In this document: piece after piece, positions 56,435-64,000 of the stretch
Position numbering within the stretch: the first letter of the stretch is position 1
Layout: every line of letters starts with the position of its first letter
NCBI GenBank assembly: GCA_046330225.1
Contig: JAXLTD010000006.1
Span: forward strand, 124,001 to 188,000
Direction: 5' to 3'
Length of the DNA: 64,000 nucleotides
Source of the DNA: CANJIV01 sp046330225
Lineage (GTDB): Bacteria; Actinomycetota; Thermoleophilia; Solirubrobacterales; Solirubrobacteraceae
The notes under the pieces: model-generated
What the model was told of the DNA's origin: nothing
The model's database searches: none
Seen by the model: only the letters and a program-made list of their open reading frames with translations
Program-made: the position numbers and the translations under genes

Positions 56435-58867
56435 ATGGCCCTCAGGCTTGCCGGCTCGTCCGGCCCCGATCCCCGACAGACCGTCCGCGACCTGCGCTCG
56501 CGGGCCGCTGCGCACCTGCGCGCGAGCGAGCTGCGCGAGTACCGGGCGCTGTGGGCCGAGGCCGCAACGATCGAGGACGAGCAGCGCCGGTATCACGCGC
56601 GCACGAGCCTGCTCGAGGAAGCGCTGGGCGCGACGTCGGCCGTGACGGCCCACAAGGTGCCGGGCGTGCTGGCCGCCGCTGCCGCCGAGGGGATCTCGGT
56701 CCTCGAGGAGACACCCGCCGAGCCCAAGCTCCTCAACGAAACCGGCGTGGCCCTCTACGAACTGTGGGCGCTGGACGGCGCCAAGGCGCTGTTCGAGGCG
56801 GCCCAGCGCCTGGACCCGGCGCTCCCCCACGTCGACGGCAACCTCGCCGAGATCCGCCGGCGCCGGCGCCTGGCCGGCGGCGCCCCGCAGCTCCCGGCCA
56901 CGGTGGCGCTCGCGCTGCCCGAGCTCGTCCGCCGCGCGCAGCGCGTCGCCGCGCGCGCCCGCCCTGCCGAGGGCATGACCGTGACGCTGGCGATGATCGT
57001 CAAGGACGAGGAGGAGATGCTCCCGCGCTGCCTCGCGGCCGCCGCTCCCTGGGTCGACGAGATCGTGATCGTCGACACGGGCTCCACCGACCGGACGGTG
57101 GAGATCGCCGACGAATTCGGCGCGCGCGTCCTGCACCACGAGTGGGACGGCGACTTCGCCGCGGCCCGCAACGTCTCCTTCGACGCCGCGACCGGCGACT
57201 GGATCGTGTACCTCGACGCCGACGAGGTCCTGTCGCCCGACGCGGGCCCGCACCTGCGCGAGCTGCTCGGCCACACCTGGCACGAGGCCGTCTGGTTCGG
57301 CGAGACGAACTACACGGGCGACGAGGAGGACGGCACCGCGGCGACGCACAACACGCTGCGGCTGTTCCGCAACCGCCCGCACTATCGGTTCGACGGGCGC
57401 CTGCACGAGCAGATCTCCCCCACGCTGCCGGGCTTCGTGCCCGAGCGGCTCGCGCACTCGCTCGTGAGCATGGAGCACTACGGCTATCTCGGCGTCGTGC
57501 GCGAGGCCAAGGACAAGCAGGCCCGCAACCTCGAGATCGTCCGCCGCCAGATCGAGGAGGCCGACCGTCCGACGCCGTTCATGCGGTTCAACCTCGGGAC
57601 CGAGCTCTCGGTCAGCGGCGACCACGCGGGCGCCCACGAGGCCTTCCGCGACGCCTGGGACGAGCTTGTCGCCGAAGGCACCCTCCTCGTCCACGGCTTC
57701 GCGCCCGCGCTGGCCAACCGCTACGTCCACTCGCTCGTGACGCTCGACCGCCTCGAGGAGGCGCAGGCCAAGGCGCAGGACGCCCTCGCCGTCTTCGAGG
57801 GCTACACCGACCTCGTCCACGTCCAGGGCCAGATCGCCGTGCGGCGCGGCGAGCTCGACCTCGCGATGGCGCTGTTCGAGCGCTGCCTGGAAATGGGCGA
57901 CGCCCCGCACACCTACACCTCCGCCGTCGGCACGGGCACGTTCATGGCCATGACGTCCCTGGCCACACTGCACCGCCGGACCGGGGACCTCGCGGCCGCC
58001 GAGGCGCTGCTGACCCGCGCCCTGCGCGAGCACCCCCGCTATCTGGGCAGCGTCGACCCGCTCGCGAGCGTGATGCTCGCGCGCGGCGCCTCGGCGACGG
58101 ACGTCGTCGACACGGTGCAGGCGCTCGCCGCCGACATGACGCCGAGCGTCCGGTTCATGCTGGGAACCGCGCTCTACGAGGCTGGCGAAGCCGAGGAGGC
58201 AACCGAGCAGTTCCGGGCCGTGGTGGAGCGCCAGCCGTCGAGCGGGCCCGCGCGCACCGCGCTGGCCGAGGCCCTGCTGTCCCAGAGCCGCTGGCCGGAG
58301 GCCGCCGCCGCCGCGGCGGCCGTCCCCGACACCGACCCGTGCGCCGCTGCCGCACGCCAGATCGAGGCCTTCGCGTGGCTGGCCGCCGGCGATCCCGCCG
58401 CCGCCGCGGCTCCGATCGCCCGGGCCAGCTCCGCCGGGATGCCGGCGCCCGACCGGCTCGCCCTCGAGGCCTGGCACGCCGCGGAGTCCGGGCGCGAGCC
58501 GGGCCTGGTTCCCGCGGAGTCGAGCGCGTTCATCGCGACCGCGCTGGAGGCGCTGCTCAAGGTTCAGGAGTTCGACCGCTTCGAGGTGCTCGCCGGTGTG
58601 CTGGACCGCGCGGATCTGCTCCCCCGCGTGCGCCGGGAACTCCTCGGCGGCCTCTACCTGCGGCTGGGCTACCTCGACTCGGCCGCCGACGAGTGGCTGT
58701 CGGCCTGCGAGGAGGACGGCAACGACTCCGCCGCGCTCATCGGACTGGCCCAGGTCGCGGTGGCCCGCGGGCTGCGCGAGGATGCGCGGGTCCTGGCCGT
58801 CGAGGCCCAGGCGCTGGACCCGGACAACGCCGGCGCCGCCCGGCTGGTGGCCGCGCTGGACGGCTGA
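56435..58867 (+). CDS. family 2 glycosyltransferase with TPR repeats, candidate flagellin glycosyltransferase
   Basis: An 810-residue cytoplasmic protein. A helical N-terminal region (1-175) precedes a family 2 domain: LAMIVKDEEEMLPRCLAAAA, EIVIVDTGSTDRTVEIADEF and Asp-Ala-Asp at about 260 (YLDADEVLSPDAG). TPR-like helical repeats fill the rest (about 400-810). This build occurs in peptide- and protein-modifying glycosyltransferases. Its place between fliA and flaG-fliD suggests it modifies flagellin. GAGGAA lies eight bases before the ATG. Confidence 0.85.
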   Translation: MALRLAGSSGPDPRQTVRDLRSRAAAHLRASELREYRALWAEAATIEDEQRRYHARTSLLEEALGATSAVTAHKVPGVLAAAAAEGISVLEETPAEPKLLNETGVALYELWALDGAKALFEAAQRLDPALPHVDGNLAEIRRRRRLAGGAPQLPATVALALPELVRRAQRVAARARPAEGMTVTLAMIVKDEEEMLPRCLAAAAPWVDEIVIVDTGSTDRTVEIADEFGARVLHHEWDGDFAAARNVSFDAATGDWIVYLDADEVLSPDAGPHLRELLGHTWHEAVWFGETNYTGDEEDGTAATHNTLRLFRNRPHYRFDGRLHEQISPTLPGFVPERLAHSLVSMEHYGYLGVVREAKDKQARNLEIVRRQIEEADRPTPFMRFNLGTELSVSGDHAGAHEAFRDAWDELVAEGTLLVHGFAPALANRYVHSLVTLDRLEEAQAKAQDALAVFEGYTDLVHVQGQIAVRRGELDLAMALFERCLEMGDAPHTYTSAVGTGTFMAMTSLATLHRRTGDLAAAEALLTRALREHPRYLGSVDPLASVMLARGASATDVVDTVQALAADMTPSVRFMLGTALYEAGEAEEATEQFRAVVERQPSSGPARTALAEALLSQSRWPEAAAAAAAVPDTDPCAAAARQIEAFAWLAAGDPAAAAAPIARASSAGMPAPDRLALEAWHAAESGREPGLVPAESSAFIATALEALLKVQEFDRFEVLAGVLDRADLLPRVRRELLGGLYLRLGYLDSAADEWLSACEEDGNDSAALIGLAQVAVARGLREDARVLAVEAQALDPDNAGAARLVAALDG

Positions 58868-58894
58868 ACGCCGCCGCGCGCTGCAGCCCGGCGC

Positions 58895-58921
58895 TCAAGG
58901 TTGGCCGCCTGGCGCCGACAA
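58895..58921 (+). promoter_or_regulatory. sigma-28 type promoter of flaG-fliD
   Basis: TCAA (58895-58898), 15 bases, GCCGACAA (58914-58921). The leader to flaG is about 72 bases and carries CAGGAGG. Confidence 0.76.
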
Positions 58922-58999
58922 CCCGGACGAACACCCGGATCCAGCACCGGGGACGCGGCCCACGGAGGGGCCGCCCGGACATCCAGGAGGACCCAGCCG

Positions 59000-59332
59000 A
59001 TGAGCTTCCAGCTGCCACCCGTATCCAGGCCCGACGGCCCGGTGGCGCCGCGACCCTCGCCACGCCCCGCCGCGGGCGGGGGCTTCCCCGCCGTCGAACG
59101 GACCGGCGCCGACGTCTTTGTGCCGTCGGATCCGCCCGTCGAGGTCCAGCGCGCCGTCGACGTCGCGGCCCGGGCCGCCGAGACCCTTCACCGCCAGGGC
59201 CGCCAGCTGCACTTCGAGCCCGGGGCCGATTCCGGTCGCGTGCGCGTCGAGGTGCGCGACATGGACGGCAACGTGCTGCGGCGCCTGCCGCTCGGCGACG
59301 TGTTCGACGTCGCGCAGACCGGGAGCGTCTAG
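59000..59332 (+). CDS. flaG: FlaG family protein
   Basis: A 110-residue protein with a Pro-rich N terminus and the FlaG core (LHRQGRQLHFEPGADSGRVR, then VEVRDMDGNVLRRLPLGDVF). FlaG influences filament length in some bacteria; the mechanism is unclear. ATG 59000 has CAGGAGG nine bases upstream, and the longer frame from 58901 runs through the promoter. It lies directly before fliD. Confidence 0.85.
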   Translation: MSFQLPPVSRPDGPVAPRPSPRPAAGGGFPAVERTGADVFVPSDPPVEVQRAVDVAARAAETLHRQGRQLHFEPGADSGRVRVEVRDMDGNVLRRLPLGDVFDVAQTGSV

Positions 59333-59335
59333 GCC

Positions 59336-60685
59336 GTGGCGGGGATGAGCGTCAGCGGTCTGGCCTCGGGGCTGAACACCGACGCGATCATCTCCCAGCT
59401 CATGGACATCGAGCGCCAGCCGCGGACGCGGCTGGACCTCCGCTCGCGGCAGGCCTCCTCACGCCAGACCTCGCTCCAGGACATCCAGGGCAAGCTGCGC
59501 GCCCTGCAGACGGCGGTCGCCAACCTGAAGTCGACGACGCTGTTCTCGAACACGCAGACCGTCACGTCCTCGGACCCGACCCGCGTGGCGGCTTTGCGCA
59601 CGACCGGCGCCCCGGCGGGCGGCTTCACGATCGACGTCACGCGGCTCGCGAGCGCCGCCTACGCGACCGGCACGTGGGCCGCGCCGGCCGCCGCGACGAC
59701 GCTGACGGCCGACGGTCACGACACTGCCATCGCCGCCGGCGCTTCGGTCGACGACGCGGTCGTCGCGGTCAACTCCGACTCCGCGGCCACGGTCTGGGCG
59801 TCCAACGTCGCGGGCCAGCTCGTCCTCAGCCATCGCCAGACCGGGTCCGCCGCGCTCACCGTGTCCTCCTCCGCCCTGTCCGGCGTGACGACCGTCGCCG
59901 GCCAGCAGGCGTCCTTCTCGGTCAACGGCGGCGCCGCGCAGGTCAGCGACAGCAACGAGATCACGACCGCGATCCCCGGTGTCACCCTCACGCTGAAGAG
60001 CACGACGTCGAGCAGCGTGACCGTCAACGTCGGCGTGCCCGGGCCCGACCCGGACGCGATCACCGCGAAGATGAAGGCGTTCGTCGACAGCTACAACGCC
60101 GCCATCGACGCGATCAAGGCCAAGACCGAGGAGCAGAAGGTCGTCAAGCCGGCGACCGACGCCGACCGCATGAAGGGCCTGCTCCAGGGCGACTCGATGC
60201 TGACCTCCGCGCTCGGCCAGCTCCGGATCGCGATCGGCTCGCCCGTGGCCGGCCTGCCCGACACGATGAACGAGCTGGCCGACCTCGGGATCTCGACCGG
60301 CGCCGCCTCGGGCGCGTCCCGCTTCTCGGACGACTCGGTCACCGGCCATTTGACGTTCGACGAGACGAAGTTCCGTGCCGCGCTCGCGACCGACCCCACC
60401 GGCGTCAAGACGCTGCTCGGGGCCACGACAGCAGGCGGCGGCGTCGGCGCTGCGCTGGCCGGCGTGCTCGATCCGATCCTGACGACGGACGGCGTCATGG
60501 ACGCGCGCCTCAAGAGCACGAAGACCCAGGTCACCGACCTCGGGAAGCAGATGGCGGCGATGGACGAGCGCCTGTCGCTCAAGGAGCAGACCTACCGGGC
60601 GATGTTCTCCCGGCTCGAGACGGCGCTCTCCCAGAGCCAGGCCCAGCAGCAGTGGCTCTCAGGCCAGATCGCCGCGCTGGGCTAG
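59336..60685 (+). CDS. fliD: FliD, filament cap protein
   Basis: A 449-residue FliD (HAP2). The N terminus SVSGLASGLNTDAIISQLMD and the coiled C-terminal helix (RLSLKEQTYRAMFSRLETAL ending QQQWLSGQIAALG) are typical. It caps the filament and guides flagellin folding. GTG 59336 or ATG 59345 may be the start. The usual fliS and fliT genes do not follow. Its TAG stop shares a CTAG palindrome with the stop of the convergent gene. Confidence 0.94.
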   Translation: MAGMSVSGLASGLNTDAIISQLMDIERQPRTRLDLRSRQASSRQTSLQDIQGKLRALQTAVANLKSTTLFSNTQTVTSSDPTRVAALRTTGAPAGGFTIDVTRLASAAYATGTWAAPAAATTLTADGHDTAIAAGASVDDAVVAVNSDSAATVWASNVAGQLVLSHRQTGSAALTVSSSALSGVTTVAGQQASFSVNGGAAQVSDSNEITTAIPGVTLTLKSTTSSSVTVNVGVPGPDPDAITAKMKAFVDSYNAAIDAIKAKTEEQKVVKPATDADRMKGLLQGDSMLTSALGQLRIAIGSPVAGLPDTMNELADLGISTGAASGASRFSDDSVTGHLTFDETKFRAALATDPTGVKTLLGATTAGGGVGAALAGVLDPILTTDGVMDARLKSTKTQVTDLGKQMAAMDERLSLKEQTYRAMFSRLETALSQSQAQQQWLSGQIAALG

Positions 60686-61596
60686 CACTTGGAGTCGGGG
60701 CCGGGGCCCCGGACGTACTGCAGCGGGCCGATCTGCTCGCTGGCCGGATCGCCGTTGCGCGGGTCGAGCCCGGGACGCCAGTAGAGGCCGGTGACCACGC
60801 CGGCCGTCCCGACGTTCCACGTGTAGAACGAGAAGTCGCTCGCGCTCGTGCCGTCCTTGCCGTTGAGCAGGAAGGCGACGGTGAAGGCAAAGGAGCCGTC
60901 GGCCTTCTGGTCGGCACCGAGACCCTGGATCTGGCCGTAGCTGACGATGTCCGAGAGCGAGGTCGGGGTCAGCCGCAGGTAGGCCGCGTTCACACCGTCG
61001 GGGCAGAAGAGGTAGCGCTCCTCGACCGAGCAGTTCGGCCAGCCCGCCGGGCAGTCGGTGAAGCGCGAATTGGCGATGTAGGGCGCGATGCTCTTGAGCG
61101 CCTCGGCGCCGGTGAGGTCGCGGCCGGGCGGCGTGAACAGCGGGCCGGAGCCCGGCAGGGGGTCCGGCTTGACCTTGCCGCCGTTCAGCTTCGGAACCGA
61201 CGGCCGCAGCGTGACCGTGCCGGCCCGGGTCGCGACGAGCACGGTGATCTTCGTCCCGGCGAGCGCGACGATCGGCTTGGCCGCGGCACCCTTGACGCCG
61301 GCGCTGCGCCAGGTCCCGTACGACACCGCCGCGGCGGCCGCCGAGCCGCGCACCCGGGCCAGCGTGTAGCTCCGCTTCCGGCTCACCCGGACCTTGACGG
61401 ACGTCGGCCGCGCCGCTGGCCCGAGCTTCCGCGGACTCGACAGCGACACGACCAGCCGGGTCAGCCCGGCCGTGGTCTGGACCGAGGCCTTCGCCGTGAG
61501 CTTGGCGCTGGCGACGCCCGGGCTCGCGAACGCGAGGGCACCGGCGGCGGCGGCGGCGAGGCCGGTGAGTCGGCGGGGCGGCACGCCGCGGATCAT
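60682..61596 (-). CDS. secreted protein of unknown function
   Basis: A 304-residue protein with a Sec signal peptide (TGLAAAAAGALAFASPGVAS, probable cleavage near residue 32). A beta-rich, basic region (about 33-140) is followed by a domain with four cysteines (TDCPAGWPNCSVEERYLFC and the C-terminal Cys). I do not recognise it. It converges on fliD and has no visible link to motility. Confidence 0.72.
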   Translation of the reverse strand: MIRGVPPRRLTGLAAAAAGALAFASPGVASAKLTAKASVQTTAGLTRLVVSLSSPRKLGPAARPTSVKVRVSRKRSYTLARVRGSAAAAAVSYGTWRSAGVKGAAAKPIVALAGTKITVLVATRAGTVTLRPSVPKLNGGKVKPDPLPGSGPLFTPPGRDLTGAEALKSIAPYIANSRFTDCPAGWPNCSVEERYLFCPDGVNAAYLRLTPTSLSDIVSYGQIQGLGADQKADGSFAFTVAFLLNGKDGTSASDFSFYTWNVGTAGVVTGLYWRPGLDPRNGDPASEQIGPLQYVRGPGPDSKC

Positions 61597-61631
61597 CGCG
61601 GTGCCGGGCGCCCGGCGCAACCCGAAGGCGG

Positions 61632-62561
61632 TCAGGCCTGCTCCGGCCGGCCGCGCAGCCGCAGGACCCGCCCGTTGGCCACGAGCACCCCGGCGAGGAT
61701 CAGCCCGAGCCCGCCGATCTGAGCCAGGCCGACGGCCTCCCCGAGGAACAGCACGCCCAGCGCGATGCCGACGACCGGGATCACGTACGTGACCGTGGCC
61801 GCCCGGGCGGCGCCCCACTGGCGGTTGAGCTCGAAGTAGAGGAGATAGGCGATCCCGGTGCACCCGACCCCGAGCGCGACGATCGCGCCGGCGGCCGGGA
61901 GGTCGGGTCCCTCCCCGCCCGCCACCGCCACGGCAGCCCCCGGCAGGCAGGCGAGCGCGCCGAAGACGCCCACCCCGAGCGGCCCGGCCAGCGGCGGGAT
62001 CCCGCGCGCGGCCAGCCGCCGGGCGTAGAGGCCTCCGGCGGCGTAGCTCACGGTCGTGACGAGGATCAGGGCCACCCCCGCCAGCCCGCTGGCCCCCGTG
62101 TCGCCGGCCACGAGCAGCGCCACGCCGGCAAAGCCGACCAGCAGCCCGGCGAGTCCCGCCGGCCCGACGCGCTCCTCGGCGGTGCCCGGCACCCCCGCGA
62201 ACGCAATCGCCACCACCCACAGCGGCACGGTCGCCATGAGCATCGCGGCGATCCCGCTGCTCACGGTGCGCTCGCCGTAGGCGAGCAGCGTGAACGGGAT
62301 GGCGCCGAGCAGCAGCCCCATGACCGCCATCGGGCCGATCCACGCCCGCAGCCGGGCCGGCGCGTGCCCGGCCCGGAGCTCCGGGCTCGCGAGCCACAGG
62401 CAGGCGCCGACGGTCGCGGCGCCGAGCCCGAGCCGCCCGCAGGCTACGACCCAGGGCGAGGCCCCGGCGTCGACGGCGACCGCGATCCACATGAACGCCG
62501 AGCCCCACACGAGGGCGAGGAGCAGGAAGAGCAGGCCGGTCCGGGCGCGCACGCGGGACAC
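61632..62561 (-). CDS. EamA/DMT-superfamily transporter
   Basis: A 309-residue membrane protein with about ten helices in two repeats (LLFLLLALVWGSAFMWIAVA at the start; GCTGIAYLLYFELNRQWGAA and VIPVVGIALGVLFLGE in the second). This superfamily exports metabolites or amino acids. GTG start at 62561. It lies outside the flagellar region and the substrate is unknown. Confidence 0.88.
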   Translation of the reverse strand: MSRVRARTGLLFLLLALVWGSAFMWIAVAVDAGASPWVVACGRLGLGAATVGACLWLASPELRAGHAPARLRAWIGPMAVMGLLLGAIPFTLLAYGERTVSSGIAAMLMATVPLWVVAIAFAGVPGTAEERVGPAGLAGLLVGFAGVALLVAGDTGASGLAGVALILVTTVSYAAGGLYARRLAARGIPPLAGPLGVGVFGALACLPGAAVAVAGGEGPDLPAAGAIVALGVGCTGIAYLLYFELNRQWGAARAATVTYVIPVVGIALGVLFLGEAVGLAQIGGLGLILAGVLVANGRVLRLRGRPEQA

Positions 62562-62617
62562 CGTAGCGTCCGGGCGCCGGCGCGCCCGGGCTCAGCCGGC
62601 GCGGCGGTCGGCGCCGC

Positions 62618-63412
62618 TCAGCGGGCGTCGCGGCGCCGGAAGCCCCAGACGGCGAGGGCGAGCAGCACCGCCGCCTCGGCGGCCAGGACGCCGAGCGCCC
62701 CCCAGTCCGCTCCCGTCACCACGGGCTTGTAGCCGAACGCCTGCCAGCCCGGCGACAGCGCCCGCTGGGAGGTCAGCGCTTCGGACAGCGGCGCGAGCGT
62801 CGTGAAGAGGAACGCCGCCGACGCGACCGCCGCGCCGACCCCGAGCGCCAGCGCCTTCTGGCCGGTGAGCGCGCCGATCGCCAGGGCGAGCAGGCCGAGC
62901 ACGTAGGCGCCCAGGGCGAGGCTGCCCGTGGCGGCGGCCAGGTTCCCGGCGCTCACCGCGCCGAGGTCGAACAGCGGATCCAGGAGCCAGAAGGCCAGCC
63001 AGGTCACGACGGCAACCGCCGCGGTCTCGAGCCCGAGGGTCAGCGCCCGCTCGAGCACGATCCGGGTGCGGCTGATCGGCGCGGCGAGCACCAGCTCGAG
63101 GGTGCCCTCCTGCTCGTCGCCGGCAATCGCCCGGGCCCCGCGGCCGATGGTGAAGACGAAGAAGAGGATCGCCCCGAGGGAGGCGAAGAACTGGCCGTGC
63201 AGGTAGCCGGCAGGCGAGACCGGGTCGTTGCCGCCGGCAAACGCGCGCAGCGCCTCCGGCAGGCCCTCGATCGCCTTGCGGTAGGCGTCGGCGTTGCTCT
63301 TGATCGACGGGTAGAAGACGAGGTAGAGCAGGACGACGAGGACGAATCCGACGGCCCAGGCGATGAGGGACCGCCGCTCGACCCGCAGCCCGTGGCGGGT
63401 GAGCTCAGGCAC
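62618..63412 (-). CDS. ABC-2 type transporter permease
   Basis: A 264-residue permease with about six membrane helices. GDEQEGTLELVLAAPISRTR is the typical cytoplasmic motif of ABC-2 permeases that act as exporters. It overlaps the upstream ATPase gene by eight bases. Substrate unknown. Confidence 0.88.
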   Translation of the reverse strand: MPELTRHGLRVERRSLIAWAVGFVLVVLLYLVFYPSIKSNADAYRKAIEGLPEALRAFAGGNDPVSPAGYLHGQFFASLGAILFFVFTIGRGARAIAGDEQEGTLELVLAAPISRTRIVLERALTLGLETAAVAVVTWLAFWLLDPLFDLGAVSAGNLAAATGSLALGAYVLGLLALAIGALTGQKALALGVGAAVASAAFLFTTLAPLSEALTSQRALSPGWQAFGYKPVVTGADWGALGVLAAEAAVLLALAVWGFRRRDAR

Positions 63413-64000
63413 GGGGCTCCTCCTCGGCGCCGGTCCGCGTCTCGCCCCAGCGGCGGCCGAGCCGGCTCGCCGCGCTCGCGGAGGGCTCGCCCTCCTCGGC
63501 CGCGCCGTAGTAGGCGAGGAAGATCTCCTCGAGGTCGGGCTCGACGGAGTCCAGGTCGACCACGTCGTGCTCGGCGGCGCGCTTGATGGCCGCGTCCATC
63601 GACCCGCGCACGACCAGGCGCGCCAGCGACCCGCGGACCTCGGCCTCGGCGACCCCGGGGACGCCGGCGAACAGGTCCTCCGGCACCGGCGCCGCGAACC
63701 GGATGGCCACGCGGTGGGGCGCGTCGCGCTTGAGCTCCCCGATGCGCTGGACGGCCAGCAGCCGCCCCTGGTGGACCATGGCGACCCGGTCGGCGACGTG
63801 CTCGAGCTCTGAGAGCACGTGCGAGCTGAGGAAGACCGTGAGCCCGTCTGCGCGGGTCTCGCGCATGAGCTCGTGGAAGGCCTGCTGGAGGATCGGGTCC
63901 AGCCCGCTCGTCGGCTCGTCCAGGACGACGAGCTCGGGCCGGTGCTGGAAGGCCTGCACGATCCCGACCTTCTGCTTGTTGCCCTTCGAGAGCTCCCGGG
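63405..64000 (-). CDS. ABC transporter ATP-binding protein (partial)
   Basis: The gene runs off the right edge; about 198 C-terminal residues are present. The signature motif reads LSKGNKQKVGIVQAF, followed by Walker B and D-loop (LVVLDEPTSGLDP) and the H-loop (FLSSHVLSELEHVADRVAMV). Walker A lies outside the window. The tail (about 100 residues after the H-loop) is of the multidrug/lantibiotic exporter type. It pairs with the permease at 62618. Confidence 0.9.
   Translation of the reverse strand, partial: RELSKGNKQKVGIVQAFQHRPELVVLDEPTSGLDPILQQAFHELMRETRADGLTVFLSSHVLSELEHVADRVAMVHQGRLLAVQRIGELKRDAPHRVAIRFAAPVPEDLFAGVPGVAEAEVRGSLARLVVRGSMDAAIKRAAEHDVVDLDSVEPDLEEIFLAYYGAAEEGEPSASAASRLGRRWGETRTGAEEEPRA

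Noticed and set aside
60682..60685. Shared CTAG where fliD and the convergent gene both stop
   Set aside because: Curious but easily explained: CTAG contains a TAG on both strands. It does not suggest a mechanism.
1..64000. CRISPR arrays, tRNA or rRNA genes, insertion sequences, riboswitches
   Set aside because: I looked for repeat-spacer patterns, transposase motifs and conserved RNA elements and found none I could support.

Overview
The window is a very GC-rich bacterial chromosome segment (third codon positions almost all G or C) carrying most of one motility locus. The composition, a FliA/WhiG-type sigma factor, FliW with CsrA, secreted proteins of a collagen-like family and an AbiEi/DUF559 gene suggest a flagellated actinomycete, most likely class Thermoleophilia (Solirubrobacterales-like). 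That placement is an inference from gene content; no rRNA gene is present.

Layout. 1-8.2 kb: the end of a chemoreceptor gene, then a tight operon cheW-cheB-cheR-cheA-cheC-cheD-fliM-fliY-cheY. 8.5-13.2 kb: two receptor genes whose 3' 1.27 kb looks identical. 13.3-18.3 kb: an HD-GYP protein, a collagen-like secreted protein and surface-sugar or methyltransferase genes. 18.4-34.1 kb: fliJ, a lytic transglycosylase, fliK (apparently frameshifted), flgD, a flagellar-operon protein, flgE, flbD, motA, motB, fliL, fliN, fliO, fliP, fliQ, fliR, flhB, flhA, a degenerate flhF, a PilZ gene and two small genes. 34.1-39.1 kb: a sugar cluster (glycosyltransferases, UDP-galactopyranose mutase, a glycosyltransferase-methyltransferase fusion) next to flagellin gene fliC1. 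40.3-47.8 kb: two wall hydrolases, an AbiEi/DUF559 gene, a globin-coupled receptor, a GGDEF-EAL protein, a membrane protein and a LuxR-type response regulator. 47.9-54.3 kb (minus): flgF, flgG, flgJ-like, flgN, flgK, flgL, fliW, csrA, fliC2. 54.4-60.7 kb: a FliK-like protein, a FlhB C-terminal paralogue, the sigma factor fliA (minus), a TPR glycosyltransferase, flaG and fliD. 60.7-64 kb: a secreted protein, an EamA transporter and part of an ABC exporter.

Regulation is unusually readable. At least eighteen intergenic sites on both strands match one pattern, TCAA, 15 bases, then (G/T/A)CCGA(C/T)(T/A)A or close to it. This is the FliA (sigma-28) promoter, and fliA itself lies at 55-56 kb. The sites precede chemotaxis, motor, export, rod, flagellin, sugar and c-di-GMP genes. 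In eight cases the start codon lies only 6-10 bases after the -10 element, so those transcripts should be leaderless or nearly so. The fliC1 leader instead carries a duplicated hairpin with an AUGGA loop followed by a strong ribosome binding site, which is the architecture expected for CsrA repression; csrA and its antagonist fliW lie about 9 kb away.

Missing from this window are flgB, flgC, fliE, fliF, fliG, fliH, fliI, fliS and flhG, so at least one more flagellar locus should exist. No CRISPR array, tRNA, rRNA, insertion sequence or prophage was recognised.
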